NCBI RefSeq assembly: GCF_000282215.1 | Contig: NZ_AKJS01000005.1 | Coordinates: 1-64,000, forward strand | Reading direction: 5' to 3' | DNA: 64,000 nucleotides | Source of the DNA: Pseudomonas sp. GM21 | Lineage (GTDB): Bacteria; Pseudomonadota; Gammaproteobacteria; Pseudomonadales; Pseudomonadaceae | Shown here: positions 16,515 through 24,846 of the stretch, in pieces | Layout: each line of letters begins with the position of its first letter | Numbering within the stretch: the first letter of the stretch is position 1 | Translations under genes and position numbers: made by a program | The notes under the pieces: model-generated | The model's input: only the letters and a program-made list of their open reading frames with translations | What the model was told of the DNA's origin: nothing | Databases searched by the model: none

Positions 16515-18008
16515 CTAGTTTGAGGTTGGCCGGTATTGAAGCGCTTCGGCCAAGTGCTCGCGAGTAATACCGTCGACTTGTTCCAGGTCCGCCAAGGTGC
16601 GCGCCACTTTGAGCAGTCGATGGGCCGCTCGCAGCGATAAGGTCAATCGCTCACACGCCGTTTCCAGCCAGGTTTCGTCGATTGTGGATAACTTGCAGTG
16701 TTCGCGCAGGCCCGGCAGATCAAGGAAGGCGTTCGCGCAGCCTTGGCGTTTTTGTTGTCGCTCGCGTGCGTCGGCAACCAGTACTGCGGCGGTGGCGGTG
16801 TCTTCACCGGGTTTCAGCGCGGGGTTCAACGCCGTGGCTTCCCGGGCGACGGTCAGGTGCAGGTCGATTCGGTCCAGCAACGGCCCCGACAGTTTGTTGC
16901 GGTAACGCTGGACCATGTCCGGAGTGCAACTGCATTTGCCGCTGGGTTCGCCAAGATATCCACAGGGGCACGGGTTCATTGCGGCTACTAATTGAAAGCG
17001 GGCCGGAAACCTCACTCGATCTTTGGCGCGGGAAATCACGATGTGGCCGGATTCCAGCGGCTCCCTCAAAACCTCCAACACCTTGCGATCAAATTCCGGG
17101 AGTTCATCGAGGAATAAAACGCCATGATGGGCGAGGGTTATTTCGCCGGGTTGCGGTTTCGAGCCGCCGCCCACCAGTGCCGGTCCGGAAGCGGAGTGGT
17201 GGGGTTGGCGGAACGGGCGTTGTGGCCAGTGGCTCAAGGGGACGCAGCTGGTAACGGATTGAATGGCTGCGACTTCCAGTGCTTCATTTTCGGCCAAAGG
17301 AGGAAGCAGCCCCGGTAAACGACTCGCCAACAGCGTTTTCCCCGTCCCCGGTGGTCCGCTGAACAGAAGGTTATGGGCCCCCGCCGCCGCAATCAGCAAA
17401 GCGCGCTTGGCCGAGAGTTGGCCCTGCACTTCATTCAAGTCAGGATAGGGTTTGCTGGCGTAAAGCAAACCGTTGGAAACGTAAGGCTCGACCGGTGTGT
17501 GCCCATTAAAGTGCGCGACCGCTTCCAGCAAATGATCCACCGCGATCACCTTAAGCCCTGAGGCAAGGCATGCTTCTTCAGCATTGGCCCGCGGCACCAT
17601 TAGCGACCGTCCGGCCTTTCGCGCGGCCAGCGCCGCTGGCAACACCCCGCGCACCGCCCGCACGGCACCCGACAGCGCCAGCTCCCCCAGGCATTCCACA
17701 TCATCCAGCGTCAACGACGGCACCTGCACACTGGCTGACAGAATCCCCAAGGCAATCGCCAGATCAAATCGTCCGCCGTCTTTTGGTAAATCCGCCGGGG
17801 CTAGATTCAGCGTGATACGCCGCGCAGGGAATTGCAGGCCGGAGTTGATGATCGCGCTTCGAACCCGGTCCTTGCTTTCCTTCACCGCCGCTTCGGGCAA
17901 ACCGACCATTGTCAGCGATGGCAAACCGTTGGCCAGGTGGACTTCGACGGTGACGGCGGGCGCATCCACGCCAATCTGGGCGCGGCTGTGGACGATGGAG
18001 AGGGACAT
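16515..18008 (-). CDS. comM: YifB/ComM-family Mg-chelatase-like AAA+ ATPase
   Basis: A 497-residue protein. It has an N-terminal ChlI/Lon-like domain (about 1-200), a Walker A GPPGTGKT at about 217-224, an AAA+ core with a cysteine-bearing CPCGYLGEPSGKC insert, and a C-terminal Mg-chelatase helical domain. ComM in naturally transformable bacteria is a hexameric branch-migration helicase that extends heteroduplex during integration; the same role in recombination is likely here. The start at 18008 (MSLSIVHS) matches family proteins; an in-frame upstream extension runs into a repeat and is rejected. The usual neighbour ubiK is 1.7 kb away, separated by accessory DNA. Confidence 0.92.
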   Translation of the reverse strand: MSLSIVHSRAQIGVDAPAVTVEVHLANGLPSLTMVGLPEAAVKESKDRVRSAIINSGLQFPARRITLNLAPADLPKDGGRFDLAIALGILSASVQVPSLTLDDVECLGELALSGAVRAVRGVLPAALAARKAGRSLMVPRANAEEACLASGLKVIAVDHLLEAVAHFNGHTPVEPYVSNGLLYASKPYPDLNEVQGQLSAKRALLIAAAGAHNLLFSGPPGTGKTLLASRLPGLLPPLAENEALEVAAIQSVTSCVPLSHWPQRPFRQPHHSASGPALVGGGSKPQPGEITLAHHGVLFLDELPEFDRKVLEVLREPLESGHIVISRAKDRVRFPARFQLVAAMNPCPCGYLGEPSGKCSCTPDMVQRYRNKLSGPLLDRIDLHLTVAREATALNPALKPGEDTATAAVLVADARERQQKRQGCANAFLDLPGLREHCKLSTIDETWLETACERLTLSLRAAHRLLKVARTLADLEQVDGITREHLAEALQYRPTSN

Positions 18009-18133
18009 GGTCGTTCCTTGAGCTTTACGGGGGCCGCTTCCTGCGGTTTTTGTAAGGGTAGACGGGGCGTCTTGATTGAGCGTGGCTGAAGAAGAGGGAA
18101 ATATTCGCAGGATGTTGCTGGGGCGCACGATCT

Positions 18134-18264
18134 GTAGCAGCTGGCGCAGCCTGCGTTCGGCTGCGCAGCAGGCGTGCATTCAACGGGCAAAGTCTGTCTG
18201 ATCCACCGTGTGTTTCGAGTTTACGACTGCTGCGCAGCCGAACGCAGGCTGCGCCAGCTGCTAC
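18134..18264. repeat. Perfect 38-bp inverted repeat pair
   Basis: Arms at 18134-18171 and 18227-18264 are exact reverse complements (38 of 38 bases) around a 55-base spacer. The unit begins GTAGCAGCTGGCGCAGCC. Related degenerate copies occur at 40901-41041 and 28768-28806. It sits between the divergent yifB and higA starts and could fold into a long hairpin in RNA from either strand. Confidence 0.85.
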
Positions 18265-18428
18265 CAATGTTGCGTCGGGGCAGGTATTGGGTGCAACCCG
18301 CTGCTGAAGCAGATTTTTGTAAGACCGTGCCGAGATCGTTGAAGGACCTCGGCGAAAGAGCGCTGGCGCTCTTGTGTGTGAAAAGGAGCTGCTTATGCTC
18401 ACCGCAAATTAAGTGCTCTGGAGGAGAA

Positions 18429-18692
18429 ATGAACGCTAATGGTATGCGGCCGATTCATCCCGGCGAAATCCTTGAAAAGGAGTTTCTTGAACCGTTAGGT
18501 ACTGCGGTGGCTGATCTTCAGGTCCGGTTGTGTATGTCCGAGGTTGAGGTGCGTGAGCTGATGGCGCAGAACGTAGGTGTCAGCCCTGATCTAGCCAACA
18601 AACTTTCTATCCTTCTGAACACCACCCCCGACTTCTGGCTAAGTCTGCAATCGACCTACGATGCGCGGATCGCCGAAGCCGGTCGTGGTTGA
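18429..18692 (+). CDS. HigA-family antitoxin-like regulator without a toxin gene
   Basis: An 87-residue HTH protein of the HigA/VapI type: RPIHPGEILEKEFLEPLG at the N-terminus, a helix-turn-helix about 25-60, and the family ending TPDFWLSLQ. A strong SD (GGAGGAG) stands 4-5 bases before the ATG at 18429. No HigB-like toxin is visible upstream (a 38-bp repeat fills the space) or downstream (an antirepressor gene follows convergently after 11 bp). It may be a stand-alone repressor or the survivor of a decayed toxin-antitoxin pair. Confidence 0.8.
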   Translation: MNANGMRPIHPGEILEKEFLEPLGTAVADLQVRLCMSEVEVRELMAQNVGVSPDLANKLSILLNTTPDFWLSLQSTYDARIAEAGRG

Positions 18693-18703
18693 ACGTCGGG
18701 TGC

Positions 18704-19225
18704 TCAATACGATTGGAGTACTCGCGAAGCACGCTTCCACCACGACTCGTTAACCGCACGTTTTGGTCGTTCCAGGCCAGGCAGCATCTGCGGAATATCC
18801 TGCAACCGAACCCACGGCTGGTTATTCCAGTGCAGCAAACTCAATGACATCTCAGGCCAGTTCAAAAGGCTCAGGATCGGGCGTTCGTTTGTGGTCGGTT
18901 GCTGTGCATCCCTGAGGGTGGGGACCACGTCGTGGGTCAGCCATTCGCGCAGGGTTCGGTATTCGGGGCAGTAGTGGTAGACCAGCAGGGCGTAGACGCC
19001 GGATTCGCTGATTAGCAGGGTGTTTTCGATGGTGCCGTGGATGACGACTCGCGCGACTTGATGTTGATCGGGGTCGAGTTTTCGGACGGCGCGTTCGTCC
19101 AGGTAAAGGCGAAGCAGTCGGCCGAGGTCGCGGGCACTGAACCAGGGCTGGTTTTCGAGGAGGAGGGCGTGGAGGTGGAGTTTGTGGCGGGTGAAGATGT
19201 GAGGAATCAGATAGTTTTCGTCCAT
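18704..19225 (-). CDS. Phage-type antirepressor (BRO-N-like) controlled by C4 RNA
   Basis: A 173-residue protein resembling the BRO-N domain of phage antirepressors: a substrate-pocket-like WFSARDLGRLL (about 28-38), LISESGVYALLVY (about 70-82) and the REWLTHDVVPTLR motif (about 91-103) that marks the family. Antirepressors normally bind a repressor and trigger prophage genes, but no other phage genes are nearby. The ATG at 19225 was chosen because the C4 RNA target site ends just before it; longer in-frame starts would run through the RNA. It is probably a domesticated or stranded regulatory module. Confidence 0.75.
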   Translation of the reverse strand: MDENYLIPHIFTRHKLHLHALLLENQPWFSARDLGRLLRLYLDERAVRKLDPDQHQVARVVIHGTIENTLLISESGVYALLVYHYCPEYRTLREWLTHDVVPTLRDAQQPTTNERPILSLLNWPEMSLSLLHWNNQPWVRLQDIPQMLPGLERPKRAVNESWWKRASRVLQSY

Positions 19226-19229
19226 CAAG

Positions 19230-19275
19230 CAGTTCTCGGGATCAAATGAAGAAAACTGCCTCTGATCGTCGCCAA
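19230..19275 (-). promoter_or_regulatory. C4 RNA target sites a' and b' upstream of the antirepressor start
   Basis: Minus-strand b' is CCCGAGAACTG (19240 down to 19230), able to pair with C4 CGGTTCTCGGG (10 Watson-Crick pairs and one G-U). Minus-strand a' is TTGGCGA (19275 down to 19269), pairing with C4 TCGCCAA (7 pairs). The b' site covers the ribosome-binding region next to the ATG, so pairing would block translation. Confidence 0.65.
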
Positions 19276-19286
19276 ACGAAAAGGGT

Positions 19287-19362
19287 GGCAGCCATGCGCG
19301 GGTTGGCGAACCGGTGACACCCGAGAACCGGCAGACCCGAAGGTCTCCCACGCACAGCCGCC
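19287..19362 (-). ncRNA. C4-type antisense RNA
   Basis: About 76 bases that fold as a three-way junction. A 16-bp closing stem (GGCGGCTGTGCGTGGG with CCCGCGCATGGCTGCC, including G-U pairs) encloses two hairpins, AGACC-TTCG-GGTCT and CCGGT-loop-ACCGG. The second hairpin carries the b sequence and the junction carries the a sequence, both complementary to sites directly upstream of the antirepressor. This is the arrangement of phage P1/P7 C4 RNA, which represses the antirepressor gene it is co-transcribed with. Identification rests on fold, pairing and context; no Rfam search was possible. Confidence 0.75.
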
Positions 19363-19677
19363 ATAATTCGAGGTGGGAATAAAATCCTCGGTCGAATGTG
19401 GTCGCGTTGCGTCGGGGTCTTCCGGGTCGCCAAACCCAGAGCTGATTATTCAGCTGGGTGAGCATAGAAACCGGAGGCATTGCGGCGCAATCGGACGGCG
19501 GTGGTTTTCTTGTAGGACGTTGCCGGGACTGTTGCGGGCTGAAGATCAAAAGCTCGCAGCCCTCGGCAACTCCTACAGGTAAATCTGAAGGTCGTTCCGA
19601 CCTTATCGCGAGCAGGCTCGCTCCCACAGTAGATTGGGTTCCCACAGTGGATTGGACTTCACTGTGGAATCGCGGTG
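19363..19677. other. Intergenic region with a single REP unit
   Basis: No gene supported in about 315 bases between C4 RNA and ubiK. It must hold the C4/antirepressor promoter (minus strand), which I could not define. A REP-type unit (TCGCGAGCAGGCTCGCTCCC) lies at 19607-19626. Confidence 0.6.
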
Positions 19678-19938
19678 TTACTCGGCAGGCGGATTCAGCT
19701 TCGCTTCCAGCTCCGCCACCTTCGCCTCAAGACTCTCCAACCGTGCGCGGGTGCGAGCCAGCACAACCATCTGGCTATCAAACTCTTCCCGGCTCACCAG
19801 GTCGAGCTTGCTGAAGCCGCTCTGCAGCAATGCCTTGAACTGGCTTTCGATTTCGCTTTTCGGCAGCGGGGTATCGCCGCTGAAGAGGCGGGAGGCGGTG
19901 CCCGTCAGGGCGTCTAGGAAGTCTTTGGGCGCGAGCAT
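19678..19938 (-). CDS. ubiK: Ubiquinone biosynthesis accessory factor UbiK (BMFP family)
   Basis: An 86-residue protein typical of the BMFP/YqiC family: an amphipathic N-terminal half and a C-terminal coiled coil (TRARLESLEAKVAELEAKL, about 62-80). UbiK binds UbiJ and membrane lipids and supports the soluble ubiquinone-synthesis complex. In related genomes it sits beside yifB; here accessory genes intervene. It is divergent from glnK, and its promoter probably lies in the 422-bp region that also carries NtrC sites. Confidence 0.88.
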   Translation of the reverse strand: MLAPKDFLDALTGTASRLFSGDTPLPKSEIESQFKALLQSGFSKLDLVSREEFDSQMVVLARTRARLESLEAKVAELEAKLNPPAE

Positions 19939-20011
19939 GGGAAAGGTCCTGGAAACATTGGCGGGCAGTGTATCACGCAGTGTCTATAGTCAATTCCGGT
20001 AGCCAGGTGGC

Positions 20012-20059
20012 GCACGTTTTTCGCGCATGCGGACGGACGGCGGCGCACTGTTGTTGTGC
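20012..20059 (+). promoter_or_regulatory. Two NtrC-type enhancer sites upstream of glnK
   Basis: GCAC-N7-GTGC at 20045-20059 matches the NtrC half-site pattern exactly, and GCAC-N7-GCGC at 20012-20026 matches with one change. Their centres are 33 bp apart (three helical turns) and 75-125 bp upstream of the sigma-54 promoter, the usual enhancer geometry. Confidence 0.65.
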
Positions 20060-20133
20060 GTTAGTTCTCGGGTAAATCAGGGTGGCGGACTGCGGTATTG
20101 GCCAAGGGGTTGAATTCAGTAGGTTTTGTCGAG

Positions 20134-20150
20134 ATGGCAAGCTTTCTGCT
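20134..20150 (+). promoter_or_regulatory. Sigma-54 promoter of glnK-amtB
   Basis: TGGCAA-N5-CTGCT (20135-20150) matches TGGCAC-N5-TTGCW with the invariant GG and GC at the required spacing. It points toward glnK and leaves a leader of about 200 bases. With the NtrC sites it implies induction under nitrogen limitation. The rest of 19939-20360 holds no gene I can support. Confidence 0.65.
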
Positions 20151-20156
20151 TAGTGA

Positions 20157-20699
<543 letters not shown>

Positions 20700-20734
20700 G
20701 CCGCCACAAACCCAACGCCCCAGGAGAAAACAAT

Positions 20735-22072
20735 ATGACTCTGCGTAAATTCGCAGGGCTAGGAGCCCTGTTGTCCCTCGTAATGCCCGGCCTGGCTTTG
20801 GCGGCAGACGAAGTGGCAGCCCCAGTCCTGAACTCCGGCGATACCGCCTGGATGATGACCTCGACAGCCCTCGTGCTGTTCATGACCATTCCTGGCCTCG
20901 CGCTGTTCTACGGCGGCATGGTTCGGTCCAAAAACATTCTTTCCGTGATGATGCAGTGCTTCGCCATTACCGGTCTGATCAGCGTCCTGTGGGTCATTTA
21001 TGGCTACAGCATCGCGTTCGACACGACTGGCATGGAGCAGGGCGTCGTCAACTTCAACTCCTTCGTCGGCGGCATGGGCAAGGCATTCCTCGCCGGTGTC
21101 ACGCCATCGAGCCTGACCGGTCCTGCGGCGCTGTTCCCTGAGGCGGTGTTCATCACCTTCCAGATGACCTTCGCCATCATCACCCCAGCGCTGATCGTCG
21201 GTGCCTTCGCCGAGCGGATGAAGTTCTCTGCCATGCTGGTCTTCATGGGCGTGTGGTTCACTCTGGTTTACGCACCGATTGCGCACATGGTCTGGTCCGG
21301 TAACGGCGGCCTGATGTGGGACTGGGGCGTGCTCGACTTCGCCGGCGGCACCGTGGTGCACATCAACGCCGGTGTGGCCGGCCTGATTGCCTGCCTGGTA
21401 CTGGGCAAGCGCAAAGGCTTCCCGACCACCCCGATGGCTCCGCACAACCTCGGTTACACCCTGATGGGCGCCGCGATGTTGTGGGTCGGCTGGTTCGGCT
21501 TCAACGCCGGTTCCGCTGCGGCGGCCAACGGCACGGCCGGTATGGCAATGCTGGTGACCCAGATCGCAACAGCCGCTGCTGCACTGGGCTGGATGCTCGC
21601 CGAGTGGGTCACTCATGGCAAACCAAGTGCACTGGGCATCGCCTCAGGTGTTGTTGCCGGTCTGGTAGCCGTCACGCCAGCGGCTGGCACCGTGGGCCCG
21701 ATGGGCGCGCTGGTCATTGGCCTGGCAGCCGGCGTGGTGTGCTTCTTCTGCGCCACGACCCTCAAACGCAAACTCGGTTATGACGATTCCCTGGACGCTT
21801 TCGGCGTGCACGGTATCGGCGGTATCCTCGGCGCGATCCTGACGGGTGTGTTCGCTGCACCGTCCATGGGTGGTTTCGGCACCGTCACCGACATTGCCGC
21901 ACAGGTCTGGATCCAGTGCAAAGGCGTGGGCTTCACGGTGATCTACACCGCGATCGCCACCTACGTCATTCTCAAGGTCCTGGACGCCGTCATGGGCCTG
22001 CGGATCTCGGAAGAAGAAGAGGCGGTCGGCATCGACCTGGCACTTCATAACGAACGCGGCTACAACGTGTAA
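20735..22072 (+). CDS. amtB: Ammonium transporter AmtB
   Basis: A 445-residue inner-membrane channel with a signal peptide (about 1-23, cleaved near LALAA) and eleven predicted transmembrane helices. Amt signatures such as FYGGMVRSKNILS and the twin-histidine environments (VVHINAG and FGVHGIGG) are present. It conducts ammonium/ammonia and is gated by GlnK, its operon partner. An SD-like AGGAGA lies upstream of the ATG. A strong terminator follows at 22083. Confidence 0.96.
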   Translation: MTLRKFAGLGALLSLVMPGLALAADEVAAPVLNSGDTAWMMTSTALVLFMTIPGLALFYGGMVRSKNILSVMMQCFAITGLISVLWVIYGYSIAFDTTGMEQGVVNFNSFVGGMGKAFLAGVTPSSLTGPAALFPEAVFITFQMTFAIITPALIVGAFAERMKFSAMLVFMGVWFTLVYAPIAHMVWSGNGGLMWDWGVLDFAGGTVVHINAGVAGLIACLVLGKRKGFPTTPMAPHNLGYTLMGAAMLWVGWFGFNAGSAAAANGTAGMAMLVTQIATAAAALGWMLAEWVTHGKPSALGIASGVVAGLVAVTPAAGTVGPMGALVIGLAAGVVCFFCATTLKRKLGYDDSLDAFGVHGIGGILGAILTGVFAAPSMGGFGTVTDIAAQVWIQCKGVGFTVIYTAIATYVILKVLDAVMGLRISEEEEAVGIDLALHNERGYNV

Positions 22073-22082
22073 GACGCGCACA

Positions 22083-22113
22083 AAAATTTGCCCGGCTTGC
22101 CGGGCATTTTTTT
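22083..22113 (+). terminator. Terminator after amtB
   Basis: GCCCGGC-TT-GCCGGGC followed by a T run, with A-rich sequence before the stem. Confidence 0.9.
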
Positions 22114-22284
22114 GTCTGGCGTTTGTCAGTGAAGGAACTGCTGAAAGGTTTTTTCGTACACGTTCAGGGGCGTTTACGACGGGCGTTTTTCTGCGGCCGA
22201 TGGCTTACTTGATTGAAGGAATATTAGGGCCTTTGTTTTTTCCCAGAGCGCGCTAGAATGCGCCCCGAACGTGCGGAGAACTGT

Positions 22285-22710
22285 ATGTGGCAACAGACTC
22301 TGATTACCCTGCGGGCAAGGCCCCGGGGCTTTCATCTGGTAACGGACGAGTTACTCGCCGGCCTGCCTGAACTCAAGGCGTGTCGGGTTGGTCTGTTGCA
22401 TCTGTGGCTGCAGCATACCTCGGCGTCGTTGACCATCAACGAGAACGCCGATCCGGCGGTACGTCGTGACTTCGAACGGTTTTTCAATCGTCTGGTCCCA
22501 CAAGGAACAGACGGCTATGAGCATAACGACGAAGGCCTGGACGACCTCCCGGCGCACTTCAAGGCCAGCGTGCTTGGCTGTCAGCTCAGTTTGCCGATCT
22601 CGGCAGGCCGACTGGCGCTGGGGACCTGGCAAGGTGTTTATCTGGGCGAGCACCGTGATTTTGGCGGTGCCCGTAAAGTCCTCGCCACCGTACACGGTGA
22701 AGAGGCATGA
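22285..22710 (+). CDS. YjbQ/UPF0047 family protein
   Basis: A 141-residue protein of the UPF0047 family, annotated in some databases as a secondary thiamine-phosphate synthase. The conserved LQHTSASLTINENAD (about 45-59) and later histidines (H near 88 and 127) form the family's probable metal site. The ATG at 22285 was chosen for its SD (GGAGA) and its match to homologue length; a start 9 codons earlier is less likely. TAGAAT at 22254-22259 could be its -10 box. It lies alone between amtB and sutA. Confidence 0.85.
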   Translation: MWQQTLITLRARPRGFHLVTDELLAGLPELKACRVGLLHLWLQHTSASLTINENADPAVRRDFERFFNRLVPQGTDGYEHNDEGLDDLPAHFKASVLGCQLSLPISAGRLALGTWQGVYLGEHRDFGGARKVLATVHGEEA

Positions 22711-22752
22711 ACCGCTGGTCACCAGCGGTTATTGAATTTTTTCCGGCGACTG

Positions 22753-22780
22753 TCGACAGACGGTGAAGCTGGGCTATAAC
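22753..22780 (+). promoter_or_regulatory. Sigma-70 promoter of sutA
   Basis: TCGACA (22753-22758), a 16-base spacer and TATAAC (22775-22780), each one base from consensus, 33 bases before the sutA ATG. The -35 box lies inside the palindrome TGTCGACA. Confidence 0.55.
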
Positions 22781-22812
22781 TAATCTGCTTTTCGCAAGTC
22801 ATGAGGTAGAAC

Positions 22813-23136
22813 ATGAGCGACGATGATCTGGAAAACGACGACCTCGAAGTAGGCGACGACGACGAAACCGAAGAAGGTCTGGAAGCAGCGGCCGAAGACG
22901 TCGCTGAAGACGATGGCGGTGAAGCGCCCGTTCCGACCGCCAAGGGCAAAGCCAAGGCAGCGGTATCGGTCGACGAACTGCCGAGCGTTGAAGCCAAGAA
23001 CAAGGAACGCGATGCACTCGCGCGGGCCATGGAAGAGTTTTTGGCCAAGGGCGGCAAGGTGCAGGAAGTGGAGGCCAACGTGGTCGCCGATCCTCCCAAG
23101 AAGCCTGATAACAAGTACGGCAGCCGGCCTATCTAA
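22813..23136 (+). CDS. sutA: RNA polymerase-associated regulator SutA
   Basis: A 107-residue protein: a strongly acidic, disordered N-terminus (Asp/Glu-rich to about residue 38), a Lys/Ala patch, a central helix (VEAKNKERDALARAMEEF, about 59-76) and a short flexible tail ending GSRPI. This composition and location match P. aeruginosa SutA, which binds RNA polymerase and raises expression of rRNA and other genes during slow growth. It has its own promoter and terminator. Confidence 0.88.
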   Translation: MSDDDLENDDLEVGDDDETEEGLEAAAEDVAEDDGGEAPVPTAKGKAKAAVSVDELPSVEAKNKERDALARAMEEFLAKGGKVQEVEANVVADPPKKPDNKYGSRPI

Positions 23137-23155
23137 GCGACTGCCCTTGCTTTCT

Positions 23156-23187
23156 GAAAAAGCCCGCCGTCGCCGCGGGCTTTTTCA
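23156..23187 (+). terminator. Terminator after sutA
   Basis: AAAAAGCCCGC and GCGGGCTTTTT arms around a short loop; could act on both strands, but the minus-strand gene to the right runs away from it only after 57 bp, so it may also end yigB transcription. Confidence 0.85.
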
Positions 23188-23243
23188 TGGGTGGTACAAA
23201 AATCTGACTTTCACCGCTCCCACAGGGGGGTGTGAATTCAATG

Positions 23244-23948
23244 TCAGTGTTGGGAATTCCAGAGGGCCAACAATGCCGGCAATTCGGTCAGGCTACGAAT
23301 CTCCGCGTCAGGCAGGCGATCAGCTTCCCACACCTTGCCTTGCGGGTTAAACCAGACCGCCCGCAACCCTGCTTGCTGCGCCCCGGCAATGTCGTCACCC
23401 GGATGATCGCCAATATGCACGGCCGTCTCGGGCGTCGCCCCACCCCGTTGCAACGCCTCATGAAACAGGCGCGCATCAGGTTTGGCGATGCCGATATCTT
23501 CGGCGCACAGGGCAAACTTGAAGTAATCCGCCAGCCCTAACCGGCGCACGTCGGCATTGCCGTTGGTGACCACGCCCAAGGCGTAGTGCTTGGCCAGTGT
23601 TATCAGGGTCGGCTCGACTTCAGGGAATACTTCGATCTGATGCCGCGCATGCAAAAACACTTCAAAGCTTTTGTCGGCGAGATCGTTTGCCTGGTTATGG
23701 TCGTAGCCCGCCTCTTCCAGCGCATGGAACAGCACCCGACGGCGCAATGCGCTGATGCGATGTTTGAGCCCCGGTTCGCTGCTCAGGATTCGCTCCCGAA
23801 TGGTCCACAAATGTTCTACCGGCACGCCCCCAAGGTTCGGCGCGTGCTCGGTCAGCCATTCACGCAGGACGGCTTCGGCGCTGAGGATCACCGGGGCGGT
23901 GTCCCACAGGGTGTCGTCGAGGTCGAAGGTGATCAATTGGATGGTCAT
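23244..23948 (-). CDS. yigB: HAD-superfamily phosphatase, YigB-like
   Basis: A 234-residue HAD hydrolase. Motif I is FDLDDTLWD (8-16), motif II VVTNGN (about 122-127), and motif III/IV the [10 protein letters not shown] region (about 178-185), with a helical cap in between. E. coli YigB next to xerC dephosphorylates the riboflavin intermediate 5-amino-6-(5-phosphoribitylamino)uracil; the same position here supports the name. It overlaps xerC by 4 bp at the 3' end of the dapF cluster. Confidence 0.85.
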   Translation of the reverse strand: MTIQLITFDLDDTLWDTAPVILSAEAVLREWLTEHAPNLGGVPVEHLWTIRERILSSEPGLKHRISALRRRVLFHALEEAGYDHNQANDLADKSFEVFLHARHQIEVFPEVEPTLITLAKHYALGVVTNGNADVRRLGLADYFKFALCAEDIGIAKPDARLFHEALQRGGATPETAVHIGDHPGDDIAGAQQAGLRAVWFNPQGKVWEADRLPDAEIRSLTELPALLALWNSQH

Positions 23949-24844
23949 GAGTCATCGCCCTTAATGCGTTTGGCCCGTGGATGAGCGCTGTCGTAAACCG
24001 TGGCCAGGTGCTGGAAGTCCAGGTGGGTGTAGATCTGGGTGGTCTTGATGTCTGAGTGGCCGAGCAGTTCCTGCACCGCGCGCAAGTCTTGCGAAGATTC
24101 CAGTAAATGGCTGGCAAAGGAATGCCGAAGCATATGCGGGTGCAGGTTTTGCCCCAGCTCACGCTCTCCCGCAGCCTTGACGCGAACCTGAATGGCCCGT
24201 GGGCCGAGGCGCCGGCCTTGCTGGCTGACAAACACGGCGTCGTCCGCCGGGTTGGTCATGGCCCGTAGCGGCAACCAGAGTTCCAGCGCTTCGCGTGCTT
24301 TTTTACCGACCGGCAGCAGACGGGTCTTGCTGCCCTTGCCCAGAACTTGAACCATGCCGTCGGCCAGGTCCAGTTGATCCAGATTGAGCCCGGTCAGCTC
24401 CGAAAGACGCAATCCCGATGAATAGAACAGCTCCAGAATCGCCTGATCACGCCGCGCCAGGAAATCATCTTCCACCGCCCCTTCCAGCAGTTGCAGCGCA
24501 CGGTCGGTGTCGAGGGTTTTCGGCAGGCGGCGCTCACCCTTGGGTGGCGCCAGGCCATTGGCCGGGTCGTGGTCGCAAAGACCTTCGCGATTCAGATAGT
24601 GATAAAGCCCGCGCACCGCCGATAGCAACCGCGCCAGGCTGCGGGACGATTGACCTTGGGAATGCAGGCGGGCGATCAGGCTGCGCAGGCGCTGGATATC
24701 CAGTGCGGCCCAGCTGTCGATGTTCTGTTTGACGCACCAGCCCAGCACTTTGTCGAGATCGCGGCGGTAGGCGTACAGCGTGTGAGGCGACACCTGTCGC
24801 TCACTGCGCAGGTGTTCGCAGTAAGCGTCCAGTTGCCGTTCCAT
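23945..24844 (-). CDS. xerC: Tyrosine recombinase XerC
   Basis: A 299-residue site-specific recombinase. An N-terminal SAM-like core-binding domain (about 1-88) precedes a catalytic domain with all active residues: Arg146, Lys170, His237, Arg240, His263 and the nucleophile Tyr272. With XerD it resolves chromosome dimers at dif. It lies in the standard order DUF484-xerC-yigB with a 4-bp overlap. Confidence 0.96.
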   Translation of the reverse strand: MERQLDAYCEHLRSERQVSPHTLYAYRRDLDKVLGWCVKQNIDSWAALDIQRLRSLIARLHSQGQSSRSLARLLSAVRGLYHYLNREGLCDHDPANGLAPPKGERRLPKTLDTDRALQLLEGAVEDDFLARRDQAILELFYSSGLRLSELTGLNLDQLDLADGMVQVLGKGSKTRLLPVGKKAREALELWLPLRAMTNPADDAVFVSQQGRRLGPRAIQVRVKAAGERELGQNLHPHMLRHSFASHLLESSQDLRAVQELLGHSDIKTTQIYTHLDFQHLATVYDSAHPRAKRIKGDDS

Positions 24845-24846
24845 GG

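Noticed and set aside
18009..18179. In-frame upstream extension of yifB by 57 codons
   Set aside because: It would translate the 38-bp repeat and an unrelated region; the internal ATG at 18008 gives the standard N-terminus.
20099..20114. TGGCCA-N5-TTGA as a sigma-54 promoter
   Set aside because: The -12 element reads GA in place of GC, and it lies between the NtrC sites and the stronger promoter.
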